A DNA stretch of 64,000 bases from Alphaproteobacteria bacterium (GTDB taxonomy: Bacteria; Pseudomonadota; Alphaproteobacteria; Paracaedibacterales; CAITNM01), in contig JAJTEE010000005.1 in NCBI GenBank assembly GCA_021298215.1, forward strand, positions 62,001 through 126,000. Reading direction: 5' to 3'. This document shows, piece by piece, positions 24,990 through 33,475 of the stretch. A model generated the notes under the pieces. The model was not told the origin of the DNA, made no database searches, and saw nothing but the letters and a program-made list of their open reading frames with translations. The stretch's first letter is position 1. Each line of letters starts with the position of its first letter. The translations under genes and the position numbers were made by a program.

Positions 24990-25850
24990 GTGAGCATCCC
25001 TCCCTTTTATGCTGATGAATTGCACGCGTGGTATTCAGATTTACAAAATCAAATTTGCCATGCTTTAGAAACGATTGAACAAGAATCGTTAGCACTACCA
25101 CTGTATGATCAATGGCAACCCGAGACGTTTGAAAAACGCAGTTGGGACTATAGCCAATCGGGTGGCGGGCAAATGCGGGTTTTGCAAAACGGTCGTGTGT
25201 TTGAAAAGGCCGGCGTGAATGTTTCATGCGTATGGGGCGAATTTTCTAAAGAATTTGCGAAAGAAATTCCCGGTGCTGAAGAAGATCCGCGCTTTTGGGC
25301 AAGTGGAATATCGCTGGTGATTCATCCACGGAATCCTTATGTTCCTATTGTACACATGAATACGCGCCACATTGTCACCACAAAATCATGGTTTGGTGGA
25401 GGAGCAGATTTAACGCCGAGCATGCCGCTTGAAGAAGATACAGCAGCGTTTCATCAAGCATTTAAAGAGTGCTGTGATAGCCATGATGCAGGGTATTATG
25501 ATCGATTTAAGCAATGGTGCGATGAGTATTTTTATTTGAAGCATCGTAAAGAAATGCGCGGTATTGGGGGCATTTTCTATGATTATGTCAATACAGGCGA
25601 TTTTGAAGCGGATAAGGCTTTCAATAAAAGTGTGGGAGAAACTTTTCTTAAGGTTTATCCAAAAATTGTCCGGCGAAGAATGGAAATGACGTGGGGAGAT
25701 GTGGAAACGCAAAAGCTTCAGCATAAGCGTAGTCGCTATGTAGAATTCAATTTAATTTATGATCGGGGCACACATTTTGGATTAAAAACCGGAGGGAATA
25801 CCGATGCGATTTTGATGTCGATGCCCCCATCCGCAAGCTGGGCTGCTTAG
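24990..25850 (+). CDS. hemF: Oxygen-dependent coproporphyrinogen III oxidase
   Basis: About 286 residues. Oxidatively decarboxylates coproporphyrinogen III to protoporphyrinogen IX in haem synthesis. ICHALETIEQE, the GGGQMRVLQNGRVFEKAGVN segment, SLVIHPRNPYVPIVHMNTRH, WFGGGADLTP, RGIGGIFYDY and RYVEFNLIYDRGTHFGLKTGGN are family hallmarks, and all core motifs are intact. The start is uncertain: no ATG precedes the conserved region in frame. GTG codons at 24990 and 24951 are available, but the latter lies inside a 32-base duplicate of the trmL end. Rearrangement may have replaced the original start and leader. Confidence 0.9.
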   Translation: MSIPPFYADELHAWYSDLQNQICHALETIEQESLALPLYDQWQPETFEKRSWDYSQSGGGQMRVLQNGRVFEKAGVNVSCVWGEFSKEFAKEIPGAEEDPRFWASGISLVIHPRNPYVPIVHMNTRHIVTTKSWFGGGADLTPSMPLEEDTAAFHQAFKECCDSHDAGYYDRFKQWCDEYFYLKHRKEMRGIGGIFYDYVNTGDFEADKAFNKSVGETFLKVYPKIVRRRMEMTWGDVETQKLQHKRSRYVEFNLIYDRGTHFGLKTGGNTDAILMSMPPSASWAA

Positions 25851-25860
25851 TAGAGATGGC

Positions 25861-25895
25861 TCTTGGCGCCTGCTTTCGCAGGCTCGGGATGACAA
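25861..25895. repeat. REP-like palindrome (GCCTGCTTTCGCAGGC)
   Basis: Perfect arms GCCTGC (25868-25873) and GCAGGC (25878-25883), then TCGGGATGACAAGC, between convergent hemF and the next gene. The GGGATGACA tail matches 32677 and 33356. Confidence 0.8.
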
Positions 25896-25905
25896 GCAAA
25901 TTTTA

Positions 25906-26742
25906 TTAGGCTGCTGCAGCTACTGATCCTTCAGCTGGAGCTTCTATAGGTTTTGGTATTTTAGTATCAATCGTGCTACTCTCTGGAACTGCTGCTTCTA
26001 TAGCTTTTTCAGGTGCTTTAGCTTCAGCTGCTGGCGTCTCTTTAGCATCGCTGCCTACTGCAGGAGCTTCTGGTGTTTTTTCTGCAGAAGAAGACATCGA
26101 CGCTGAAGCAAGAGCATTGACTATACTCGCTGCTGGCTTTTCTTCTTTATGCTCAACCTTAGTTTCTTCTTTTTTAGGCTCTTCTTTAGCTTCAGCTGGT
26201 TTTGTCTCTTCCTTTTTTTCTTCTTTTTTAGGTTCTGGAGCTGGGGTTGGCTTTACGGCAGTGTCTGCTTTTCCTTGCGCTTTCAAAAAGCCTTCCACTT
26301 CGTCTTTCGTTGGGCAAATGTTAAAAACTAAACAATCTCCATGCCTTTCAATAACCGCATATAATTTTTTATCCCCCGCTTGGAAATCAAAATCTACCGG
26401 GCCATTACCCCCCGCCAATTTTTCTTCTGCTGACGTCATGACAGGAGCTAAAACCGGTTCAACTGCTTGACCAATTTTATCTTTCTTTGCGTGCGCTTCG
26501 CGCTTGTAAGCTCCATCTGACTGCTTTTTCAAAACAACCACATAACTTTGATCATCTGTTTCAATTTCAGGCAGCTTGTCATCTTTTTTTTGCTGCTTTT
26601 CGTTGATTTCCTTTAGAGCATCTGATTCCGAATTCTTAAAAGCTTTTTCTATCATTTCAGCACGCTGCGCTAAAGTCGAAAGGCCGGCAAAACCGTCGCT
26701 TATAGAAGCAAGCAATAGACTTATAAGAATTTTTGATGTCAT
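25906..26742 (-). CDS. Exported Pro/Lys/Glu/Ala-rich protein
   Basis: Unrecognised 278-residue protein. The ATG at 26742 has a GGAGA at 26753-26757 upstream, which favours it over an in-frame TTG at 26760. A signal peptide (MTSKILISLLLASISDGFAG) is followed by a small globular part at about 20-150 (SYVVVLKKQSDGAY, LYAVIERHGDCLVFNICPTKDEVEGFL), then a TonB-like PAPEPKKEEKKEE stretch and an Ala/Pro/Glu-rich tail to the end. The tail could span the cell wall, or be disordered. No known domain was recognised. Confidence 0.72.
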   Translation of the reverse strand: MTSKILISLLLASISDGFAGLSTLAQRAEMIEKAFKNSESDALKEINEKQQKKDDKLPEIETDDQSYVVVLKKQSDGAYKREAHAKKDKIGQAVEPVLAPVMTSAEEKLAGGNGPVDFDFQAGDKKLYAVIERHGDCLVFNICPTKDEVEGFLKAQGKADTAVKPTPAPEPKKEEKKEETKPAEAKEEPKKEETKVEHKEEKPAASIVNALASASMSSSAEKTPEAPAVGSDAKETPAAEAKAPEKAIEAAVPESSTIDTKIPKPIEAPAEGSVAAAA

Positions 26743-26992
26743 AACTAAAGAAATCTCCAAAAGGTGTCTTAATGATAATCCTACAAGAAGATTTTAGTAA
26801 TTGTAAAACTTTTTTGATAAAAAAAATTAAGTATAAGAACTTCGCGTATTTAGAAATTTTCAGTCTCAATTTTCAAGTAAACAGATTAAAAAAAACGCTT
26901 CAGATGCCTATAGCTTTTTTCATGAAGGATTTCATAGCTTAAAAACTTTGCAACTACCACTCAGACGCACTGCATACTCTCTCTGTAATTAG
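26743..26992. other. AT-rich gap, no element recognised
   Basis: 250 bases between two minus-strand exported-protein genes. It holds the promoter of the gene ending at 25906 but no repeat, hairpin or RNA that I could support. Confidence 0.4.
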
Positions 26993-28351
26993 TTAGAGTA
27001 TTCTACGCCTTTTTGTAGCTGGATATTCCAGCGCCTTCTCTGCTTGGTATCGAGTGATTTCTGCTTGGTATTGATTAGGATGTAGGTGGGCTAATCGCTT
27101 TATCAAGCAATGGACTGCATTATTATTCGATACAAATTGCAATATTGGGTCTGTAAAATGTTGCATAAGAGTGATAAGATTTTGCGACGGCACCTTATTT
27201 AATTCGAACATCACGTTACATTTATCTGCTCCATCCATGTTCAGGGAGAGGCGATTTAATGCTGTTTCAAAATCGGAGATTAAATGGCCTTCTGATACCT
27301 GGCTTAATCCACTAATCATCCAACATTTATTATGAGGTGACATGTTCAGTGTGAGGCGATTCACAGCGGCTTCAAATTCCGATAATTTTTGTTTTGTCCC
27401 ATCTAAAGCTATAATCACGTCTATTTTATCTGCTCCACTCATGTCCTCTGAGAGGCGATTAAAAGTTGCTTCAAACTCCGGTAAATCAACTTCTGAAATG
27501 TCCCTTAATATATCAACAGCTGAACTTTGATACTCTCTGTCTTCTTCGTTTATACCCTGTAAGAAGCGACTAGCAACTTTTTGTAAACGTATAGCCCTAT
27601 CAATTTCTGCTTGGTATTGATTAGGTTGCATAGGCGCTAATCGTTTTATCAACTCAGTAACTTTTTCTGTATCTCTACTTAATACAATTTGCAGTACTGA
27701 ATCTGTAAAATGTTGCATAAGAGCAGTAAAATTTTCTACTGGCACCTTATTTAATGTATCAATTATCTCACCTTTATCCTCTCCATCCATATTCAATGAG
27801 AAGCGATTCACAGCAGCTTCAAATTCAGGTGTTAAACGCTTTGTTGGTACATCGCGTAATCTAAAAAATATGTGACGTCTATCCTTTTTTCTTATATTCA
27901 GTGAGAAGCGATTCACAGCAGCTTCAAATTCTGGTAATTCCTTTTTTTGCACCTTTGCTACTAAGGTTTTAAACAAGAAACCTTTATCGTCTTCTCTCAT
28001 TCCCTTTAAAAGTCGACGTGCAGCGCCTGCAACTATTTGTAAATCTTGGTCTGTTGACAAGAGACCTAATGCCTCGATCATGCATGCTATGGTATTTGCT
28101 CTCATGCCCGGTGAGAGTCTCTTTACGATTTTTTTAAATTTTGGGGTGAAACGCTCGGTAGGTATTTCTTTTAGTACGCCAAGCATCCTGGCTTCTTCTG
28201 CTGCAGACATATCTGCAGGGATACCTAATGAAGAGTAACGAGTATATGCTAAACATTCTTTTGCTTGGGAACATTCTTCTATACTACAAAATACATAAGA
28301 TAATCCTAAGTTAAGAACTAATATTTGTAGAGAAATTAAAGTCTTTTTCAT
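26993..28351 (-). CDS. Exported 33-35-residue helical repeat protein
   Basis: Unrecognised 452-residue protein related to those at 918 and 2339. The signal peptide is MKKTLISLQILVLNLGLSYVF. There are about nine units of 33-35 residues with the core lpEFEaAvNRLSlNMdgxDKxxiixxLxkVpxexL, for example EFEAAVNRFSLNIRKKD, EFEATFNRLSEDMSGAD and DFETALNRLSLNMDGAD. Two longer modules (TALMQHFTDSVLQIV ... LIKRLAPMQPNQYQAEI and LITLMQHFTDPILQFV ... LIKRLAHLHPNQYQAEI) are themselves duplicates, so the gene grew by duplicating a two-unit block. A helical solenoid for binding a partner is likely. No function known. Confidence 0.8.
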   Translation of the reverse strand: MKKTLISLQILVLNLGLSYVFCSIEECSQAKECLAYTRYSSLGIPADMSAAEEARMLGVLKEIPTERFTPKFKKIVKRLSPGMRANTIACMIEALGLLSTDQDLQIVAGAARRLLKGMREDDKGFLFKTLVAKVQKKELPEFEAAVNRFSLNIRKKDRRHIFFRLRDVPTKRLTPEFEAAVNRFSLNMDGEDKGEIIDTLNKVPVENFTALMQHFTDSVLQIVLSRDTEKVTELIKRLAPMQPNQYQAEIDRAIRLQKVASRFLQGINEEDREYQSSAVDILRDISEVDLPEFEATFNRLSEDMSGADKIDVIIALDGTKQKLSEFEAAVNRLTLNMSPHNKCWMISGLSQVSEGHLISDFETALNRLSLNMDGADKCNVMFELNKVPSQNLITLMQHFTDPILQFVSNNNAVHCLIKRLAHLHPNQYQAEITRYQAEKALEYPATKRRRIL

Positions 28352-28435
28352 AGTTTTTAATTTTCCAATTTTATTACTTATTTACTACAAAAAATTATTA
28401 ATCACAATCAATAAAGATTTATTATTAACTCTTCT

Positions 28436-29581
28436 CTAAATTCCCATAGCTTTTTTCATAAAGAATTTTTTAAGCGGTGGGATTTTTCCAACAACGGCAA
28501 GGCCTGTTTGGCGCAAGAAGCTAACAAATTCATTATCAATGCTATACAAGCGCGTGAGACCATCGGTAAAAAAGTAAAGGCTTTTGTGATCAATTTTGCG
28601 GCGTCGGGCATACTCTTTAAGATGATGAAAACCGCCTAAATCTCCTCCAACTTCCAGCGCTTCTTGTAAAACAGTCGTGAGATGTTCCACATCTCGCCAG
28701 CCAAGATTAACTCCCTGCCCCGCAATTGGATGCAATGCATGCGCTGCGTCGCCCACCAATACGGTACGTGAAGCAGTAACTTTATCAACGGTAAGGGCGG
28801 TGATTGGGAAAGTCCAGCGCTGACTGTTTAGGGTGACTTTTCCATAAAAAGGAAAAAGGTCCATCAGTTGTTCTTCCAGCTGAGGGGTAGGTATAGTCTC
28901 CCATGGCGCATCTTTAGGACCACACCACACAATGCCTGATTGCGGCTGCCCTTTTGGTGTATCGCGCATGGGTAAAATGGCAAAAGGACCAGAAGGTTGA
29001 AAGATTTCCCAAGCGGTCGCTTGATGAGGTTTTTCATGGGTAAAATGCGCAACAAGAGCTTTGTGACCATATTCTTTGGAGGTACTTTTAATATTTACCT
29101 GATTTCTTACCCAGGAATTGCGGCCATCTGCTCCTACCACTAATGCTGCCTTAAGAATACCATATTCTTTAGTGTGCACCTTTCCGGGTGATAAACATTC
29201 CAGCGTGCAATTATCAAGGATTTTAATTTTTTTAGATGTTTTGACTTTTTTGTGCATTGCTTTTAAAAGAACATCAAATTCAATGATATAGCCCATTGGA
29301 TCTGGACCGAGATCTTTGTGATCATAATCAAGCGTCCAGGCGGTTTCTTGTTCGAATACACGAATTTCGTTAATAGGCTGGGATGTTGGCTCTAGGTCTT
29401 GCCAAAGTTCACATTTTTCTAAGAATTTTTTAGAGCCAAGAGTAACCGCAATTGTGCGTCCATCTTTTTTTGAAGGCTTTTGATAGGAATTTTTTTCAAG
29501 CAATTGGACATTAATACCAAGCTGAGAGAGGCGAATAGCAAGGACTGAACCAACTAAACCTGCACCAACAATAATCACCAT
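28436..29581 (-). CDS. UbiH/VisC-family FAD-dependent hydroxylase
   Basis: 381 residues. Flavin monooxygenase of the ubiquinone hydroxylase family (UbiH, UbiF, UbiI, UbiL), placing hydroxyl groups on the ubiquinone ring. VIIVGAGLVGSVLAIRLSQLG at 2-22 is the dinucleotide fold, LVVGADGRNSWVRNQ at about 145-159 is the DG motif, and VLVGDAAHALHPIAGQGVNLG at about 273-293 binds FAD ribityl. The C-terminus is basic (PPLKKFFMKKAMG). Which ring position is used cannot be told from the sequence. Divergent from proC with a 64-base gap. Confidence 0.92.
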   Translation of the reverse strand: MVIIVGAGLVGSVLAIRLSQLGINVQLLEKNSYQKPSKKDGRTIAVTLGSKKFLEKCELWQDLEPTSQPINEIRVFEQETAWTLDYDHKDLGPDPMGYIIEFDVLLKAMHKKVKTSKKIKILDNCTLECLSPGKVHTKEYGILKAALVVGADGRNSWVRNQVNIKSTSKEYGHKALVAHFTHEKPHQATAWEIFQPSGPFAILPMRDTPKGQPQSGIVWCGPKDAPWETIPTPQLEEQLMDLFPFYGKVTLNSQRWTFPITALTVDKVTASRTVLVGDAAHALHPIAGQGVNLGWRDVEHLTTVLQEALEVGGDLGGFHHLKEYARRRKIDHKSLYFFTDGLTRLYSIDNEFVSFLRQTGLAVVGKIPPLKKFFMKKAMGI

Positions 29582-29645
29582 CTAAAACCTTGCACATAAA
29601 ACGTTGCCCCTTTAACATAAGTCAAAATTATTAAAAGTTCAAAAT

Positions 29646-30404
29646 ATGCGTATTTTAATGATAGGGCATGGCGCTATGGGAAGCGCCCTGGCTAAGGGGT
29701 GGGCAAGCGCTTATGAATTAACTGTTGTTGATCCTTTCAAAGAAGGTTGCGCAAAATTTGAATATTTACCTCCAGATTATTATCCAGATGTGGTTGTTAT
29801 TGCAGTAAAGCCGCAAGCACTGGAAGAGATTATGCCACCCTATGCGAAATTTAAGCATTGCTTATTTATCTCTATTGCAGCTGGCGTTTTAACGAAGCGC
29901 TTTAAGAAGTGGCTGGGCGATGATATACGCCTAGCGCGCGTGATGCCAAACCTTCCCGTAGTTGTGAAAGAAGGTGCGTGCGCTTACCTTTTAAACGAAA
30001 ACTGCACAAAAGCAGATGAAGAAGTTGTTGAAGCACTTCTTAAAAAAGTTGGAATTTTTGAGAAACTAAAGAATGAAAAACTCTTTGATGTGGTAACAGC
30101 GCTTTCCGGATCTGGTCCGGCGTATGTGTATTACCTATGTGAATGCTTGGAAATAGCCGGCAAGGAATTAGGACTTACGGAAGATTTTGCACGAAAGTTT
30201 GCCCGCCAAACGATTATTGGAACTGCTGTAACGCTGAAAGAATTGCCAGAGGAAGATGCTCCAACATTACGCGCTAATGTAACTAGCAAAGGCGGCACTA
30301 CGGAAGCAGCGTTAGAAGTGCTGATGAATAAATCTAGTTTGCAAACTCTATTTTCAAAAGCGCTAAGAGCAGCATGCGAGCGTTCTGAAGAGCTTGCAAA
30401 ATGA
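29646..30404 (+). CDS. proC: Pyrroline-5-carboxylate reductase
   Basis: 252 residues. Reduces pyrroline-5-carboxylate to proline. MRILMIGHGAMGSALAKGW is the Rossmann start. VVIAVKPQALEEI, ARVMPNLPVVVKEGACAYL and ALSGSGPAYVYYLCECLEIAGKELGL follow. The C-terminal ANVTSKGGTTEAALEVL is the tetrahydrofolate-like signature of P5CR. Slightly short for the family (about 270) but complete. Its stop overlaps the next start by 4 bases (ATGA), indicating coupling to the metal-binding protein gene. Confidence 0.95.
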   Translation: MRILMIGHGAMGSALAKGWASAYELTVVDPFKEGCAKFEYLPPDYYPDVVVIAVKPQALEEIMPPYAKFKHCLFISIAAGVLTKRFKKWLGDDIRLARVMPNLPVVVKEGACAYLLNENCTKADEEVVEALLKKVGIFEKLKNEKLFDVVTALSGSGPAYVYYLCECLEIAGKELGLTEDFARKFARQTIIGTAVTLKELPEEDAPTLRANVTSKGGTTEAALEVLMNKSSLQTLFSKALRAACERSEELAK

Positions 30405-31255
30405 GGCCATTCGCCCAAGTACTTTTTATTATTTCAAGCCTCTCCTTTTTGCAAGCTGAAACCGTTGTGTGTAGTTTTTCGATATTGAAAGATTTATGTG
30501 AGCAGCTGTGTGATGGCATAGCAGAAATATCGGTTGATTCAATTGTGCCAAATTCAGCTGATCCTCATACGTATCAACCAAGTCCAAATATTTCAAAGAT
30601 TTTGGCAAAAGCAGATTTGGTTATTGTGAATGGATTAAATTTGGAGGGTTGGCTGGATCAACTAATTGAAGCATCTGGATACACCGGTTACATTACTATT
30701 GCAAGTGAAGGTGTTACGCCACGTTATATCGGTAATTTACCTGATCCACATATTTGGCATGATCCAATGCACGTATGCGCTATGATCGATACGATGACCG
30801 ATGCATTGACTGAGACGTTTCCCAAACATAAAGAAAAAATTGAAAGCAATCGAGAAAAACTAATGGAAGCATTCAAGAAATTGAAAGTTAATATAGCAAT
30901 ACAATTTTCCGCAATTAGTAAAGAACGACGCGTAATGCTAACCACCCATGATGCATTTGCCTATTTTGGTGAAGCTTTTGATATTAAAGTGCTAAGCCCA
31001 CACGGCATCAGCACGAGCGATGATCCATCGGCAAAGGATATGGCGACGCTTGTTAAGCAGATTCAAAGTCTCAATATTTCAGCAATATTTTTGGAGCATT
31101 TGAGTAATCCGACGATTGTTAAAGTTATCGCCGAAGAAACAAAAAAAGAGATTAAGGGCACGTTGTATGCAGACAGTCTAAAACCTGGGCTACATTTGCA
31201 AGATACAATTTGGGATAATGCTAAAACCATTACTGAGGCGATGACTAGTGCTTGA
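30401..31255 (+). CDS. ZnuA/TroA-type metal ABC transporter substrate-binding protein
   Basis: 284 residues with a signal peptide (about 1-21, ending FLQA). Family A-1 binding protein for Zn or Mn. The metal ligands are expected in DPHTYQPSPN (His at about 54), WHDPMH (about 120), THDAFAYF (about 187) and the final Asp/Glu in YADSL. There is no His-rich loop, which leans towards Mn/Fe types over ZnuA, though this is not decisive. No permease or ATPase gene adjoins. It starts inside the proC stop and overlaps the next gene by 8 bases. Confidence 0.88.
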   Translation: MRPFAQVLFIISSLSFLQAETVVCSFSILKDLCEQLCDGIAEISVDSIVPNSADPHTYQPSPNISKILAKADLVIVNGLNLEGWLDQLIEASGYTGYITIASEGVTPRYIGNLPDPHIWHDPMHVCAMIDTMTDALTETFPKHKEKIESNREKLMEAFKKLKVNIAIQFSAISKERRVMLTTHDAFAYFGEAFDIKVLSPHGISTSDDPSAKDMATLVKQIQSLNISAIFLEHLSNPTIVKVIAEETKKEIKGTLYADSLKPGLHLQDTIWDNAKTITEAMTSA

Positions 31256-31754
31256 TATTGAAGCAATTTGGGAAAAAGCTGAGAGTAATCCTTCAGCGAT
31301 AACACCGGAAGAAATTCAGGCACTGATTAATAATCGTCTTTGGTATGTGACAGAACGCTTGGAAACGGTAAGTCGTAACAACGTTGATGAGGCGTTGTTT
31401 GATTTGATGATGTTGGTATTTGATAGCTTAACGGAAAAGCGTGCATGTGTTTTAAGCCTTTGGGAAACGCAAAAACTTAGTGATCAGTTGATTTGTGAAA
31501 CGCAGGCACAAGTGCTGACGGCGATTGATGGGTGGCATCAAACATTGGGTTTGCATTGGGATGTGGGTCGTTATGTGCAAAATTTACTGTTTTTGTGCGC
31601 GCTAATTTATGCAGCAAACGTGTGGAAGGATGACACTAGCGCTGATAATTCGAAAGTGATGGCGAAGATTGATGAGATGATTAGATGGATGAAGGCCACC
31701 AAAACCGCGCCACTTGATGTGCTGGAGAAGTTAAAGGGAATGGTTGGGGGATGA
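31248..31754 (+). CDS. TetR C-terminal-like protein lacking a recognisable HTH
   Basis: 168 residues beginning at a GTG inside the end of the metal-binding protein gene (8-base overlap). The stretch DEALFDLMMLVFDSLTEKR, with a later W-x-DDTSADNSKVMAKIDEMIRWM, resembles the C-terminal ligand domain of alphaproteobacterial TetR/COQ9-like proteins. The N-terminal 40 residues (IWEKAESNPSAITPEEIQALI) lack the usual helix-turn-helix. It may be a truncated regulator or a COQ9-like lipid-binding protein; I cannot choose between them. Coupled to proC and the metal-binding gene in one operon. Confidence 0.6.
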   Translation: MLDIEAIWEKAESNPSAITPEEIQALINNRLWYVTERLETVSRNNVDEALFDLMMLVFDSLTEKRACVLSLWETQKLSDQLICETQAQVLTAIDGWHQTLGLHWDVGRYVQNLLFLCALIYAANVWKDDTSADNSKVMAKIDEMIRWMKATKTAPLDVLEKLKGMVGG

Positions 31755-31831
31755 TTTTCTGTTGCGTGAAATTTTTTGCTTTATTAACGCCATACGTTGC
31801 GTTACTTAGTTGGTGATTGAGCCGAGCTACT

Positions 31832-31837
31832 AAGGAG
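31832..31837 (+). promoter_or_regulatory. Ribosome binding site for the long (exported) deformylase form
   Basis: AAGGAG at 31832-31837, 6 bases before the ATG at 31844. It supports translation of a version with an N-terminal hydrophobic segment. Confidence 0.75.
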
Positions 31838-31843
31838 ACCTTA

Positions 31844-32590
31844 ATGATTCTTAGCAAAATAATTCCAGGGGTTGCGCACTCTTTTTTATATTTTGGATTT
31901 TTGCTTTTATTCTTTTCAACAGAACTATTTTCCATGCACCATTTGCGCCCTATTTCAGAACGTATTAATATGCATCAGATTAGGAGGGTAGCCATGGCGA
32001 CAATGACAGCATCAAGATTTGATTATCCAAAGCAAGAAGCAGAAGCACCAAAAATTTTGCGTTATGGTGATCCTAAGCTGTATGAGCCATCACTGCCGTT
32101 TGATTTACCGAAAGAAATGCCGCTGGTGCATGAGGTGTTGGAACAAATGAAGTTGGCCACCAAAGGGATGGGTAATGTGGGATTAGCAGCCCCCCAAATT
32201 GGCATATTAAAGCAATTGGTGATGTTTGCTGTTCCGGCTGAGCACCCTCGCTATAAAACAGATGGGGTGGCACAGCCAATGCGCATCATGATTAATCCTC
32301 ATTATAAGCATCTTAGTGATGAGAAAAATCTTGAATGGGAGGGGTGCTTATCGGTACCAGGGATGATGGGACAAGTGAAGAGGTATACGCATATTGAGTG
32401 TACATATATAGACCTTGAGGGGGTTAAGCAATCGTTCAACGCCTCTAACTTTCATGCGCGCGTCGTACAGCATGAACTGGATCATTTAAGAGGAATTCTC
32501 TTCCCTCTTCTGGTAGAAAATAGGCATATGCTTGGATTTACAGAAGCAATTATGGAGTCTGAGGAATTTAAGAAGAGTCGAGGTTTTTAA
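31844..32590 (+). CDS. def: Peptide deformylase with possible N-terminal signal segment
   Basis: Removes the formyl group from nascent N-terminal Met; metal-dependent. From the ATG at 31844 the product is 248 residues. Motif I is GLAAPQ, motif II EGCLS and motif III QHELDH, which together carry the Cys and two His metal ligands plus the catalytic Glu. All are intact. Residues about 10-28 (HSFLYFGFLLLFFSTELFS) form a hydrophobic signal-like segment absent from ordinary deformylases. A second ATG at 31994, with its own strong AGGAGGG, would give the normal cytoplasmic enzyme of 198 residues. The enzyme identity is sure; which start is used is open. Confidence 0.93.
   Translation: MILSKIIPGVAHSFLYFGFLLLFFSTELFSMHHLRPISERINMHQIRRVAMATMTASRFDYPKQEAEAPKILRYGDPKLYEPSLPFDLPKEMPLVHEVLEQMKLATKGMGNVGLAAPQIGILKQLVMFAVPAEHPRYKTDGVAQPMRIMINPHYKHLSDEKNLEWEGCLSVPGMMGQVKRYTHIECTYIDLEGVKQSFNASNFHARVVQHELDHLRGILFPLLVENRHMLGFTEAIMESEEFKKSRGF
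31981..31988 (+). promoter_or_regulatory. Internal ribosome binding site for the short deformylase
   Basis: TAGGAGGG at 31981-31988, 5 bases before the in-frame ATG at 31994. This is the best Shine-Dalgarno match in the area and fits the usual deformylase start (MATMTASRFDYPKQEAEAPK). Confidence 0.75.
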
Positions 32591-32623
32591 AAAACTGCCG
32601 AAGAAAATCTTCTAGCCTCGCTA

Positions 32624-32650
32624 GATACCGCGGTCAAGCCGCGGTACGTC
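32624..32650. repeat. REP-like palindrome (ACCGCGGT-CAAG-CCGCGGT type)
   Basis: GATACCGCGGTCAAGCCGCG followed by GTACGTC. TACCGCGG pairs with CCGCGGTA. The same type occurs at 62857. Confidence 0.85.
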
Positions 32651-32676
32651 AGAGTGGGAGAGTCGCAGCATCTCAA

Positions 32677-32706
32677 TGGGTCCCCGCATTCGCAGGGATG
32701 ACAAAA
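32677..32706. repeat. REP-like palindrome (TGGGTCCCCGCATTCGC type)
   Basis: TGGGTCCCCGCATTCGCAGG then GATGACAAA. CCCCGC with GCAGGG form a short stem. The GGGATGACA tail is shared with 25861 and 33356. Confidence 0.7.
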
Positions 32707-32713
32707 ATAAAGA

Positions 32714-32730
32714 CCGCGGCGCGGTACGTC
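32714..32730. repeat. Partial REP-like palindrome (CCGCGG)
   Basis: CCGCGGCGCGGTACGTC, a shortened copy of 32624-32650 with the CAAG loop lost. It lies just downstream of the bioY stop. Confidence 0.6.
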
Positions 32731-32735
32731 TGGTA

Positions 32736-33260
32736 TTACTTCTTCACGTAGCCAACAATTGAGGCTACGAAAACTGATTTCACAAGGCCTGGAATGATGA
32801 AAGGCATCAGTCCGACAGCAATCGCTTTATCCGGGCTCATATATGCGCAAAGCCAAAGAATACCACACACATACAACGCTGTTTGGCCAGCGAACGCGAT
32901 AAGCAACATTTCTTTAGTATTTGTAGTTGAGAAGCGCTCGCGAAGTGAGCACATTAGCCAAACTGCAACCAAAAAGCCAAAATAATAGCCACCTGCAGGA
33001 CTGATTAGCTTTGCTATGCCACCGCTGAAATTAGCAAAAACAGGAGCGCCCAATGCACCGATCATGAGATAGCTGGTAACGCTGCGGATAGCATCTGCTT
33101 TTGAAAACGTAAGTCCAATGACCAGCATAGCAACGGTGTGCAAGGTAATGGCAACAGGCTGAATAGGAATACTTACCTGAGCGCAGAAAAATAGGAGGCT
33201 AAAACCGATGACGGTTGTAAGAATAGAGGAATTTTTAATGTGTTGGAGAGCGAGTTTCAT
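32736..33260 (-). CDS. bioY: Biotin transporter BioY (S component)
   Basis: 174 residues with about five to six TM segments. BioY is the biotin-binding S component of an ECF transporter. It shows FCAQVSIPIQPVAITLHTVAMLVIGL near residues 25-50, LMIGALGAPVFANFSGGIAKLISPAGGYYFGFLVA at about 66-100 and GLVKSVFVASIVGYV at the C-terminus, all typical. BioM and BioN genes are not adjacent, though solitary BioY can transport. It suggests that biotin is taken from the environment or host. Confidence 0.92.
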   Translation of the reverse strand: MKLALQHIKNSSILTTVIGFSLLFFCAQVSIPIQPVAITLHTVAMLVIGLTFSKADAIRSVTSYLMIGALGAPVFANFSGGIAKLISPAGGYYFGFLVAVWLMCSLRERFSTTNTKEMLLIAFAGQTALYVCGILWLCAYMSPDKAIAVGLMPFIIPGLVKSVFVASIVGYVKK

Positions 33261-33355
33261 GAAGGACTCTCTTTAAAATTGAATACCCTTTTTTCATAGC
33301 CTGTTTTTAAAAAGTTCGCCAGAGACAATTGAACAATTTAGATTTTGGAAAGTAT

Positions 33356-33399
33356 GGATTGGATCCTCACGCTTGCTTAGGCAAGCTCAGGATGACAAA
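33356..33399. repeat. REP-like palindrome (TGGATCCTCACGC type)
   Basis: GGATTGGATCCTCACGCTTG then CTTAGGCAAGCTCAGGATGA. GCTTGC pairs with GCAAGC. It lies between divergent bioY and the ABC-F gene. Confidence 0.75.
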
Positions 33400-33475
33400 A
33401 GAGGAAATGAAAGATTTAATAGGGAAAACTGGCTACTTATGCTATCATTCGGCTTTATATTTTTAAGATTTTCCT

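Noticed and set aside
25973..26470. A long open frame on the plus strand opposite the Pro/Lys/Glu-rich exported gene
   Set aside because: It is the mirror image of the low-complexity coding strand; the Ser/Phe-rich translation has no start signal and no recognisable domain.
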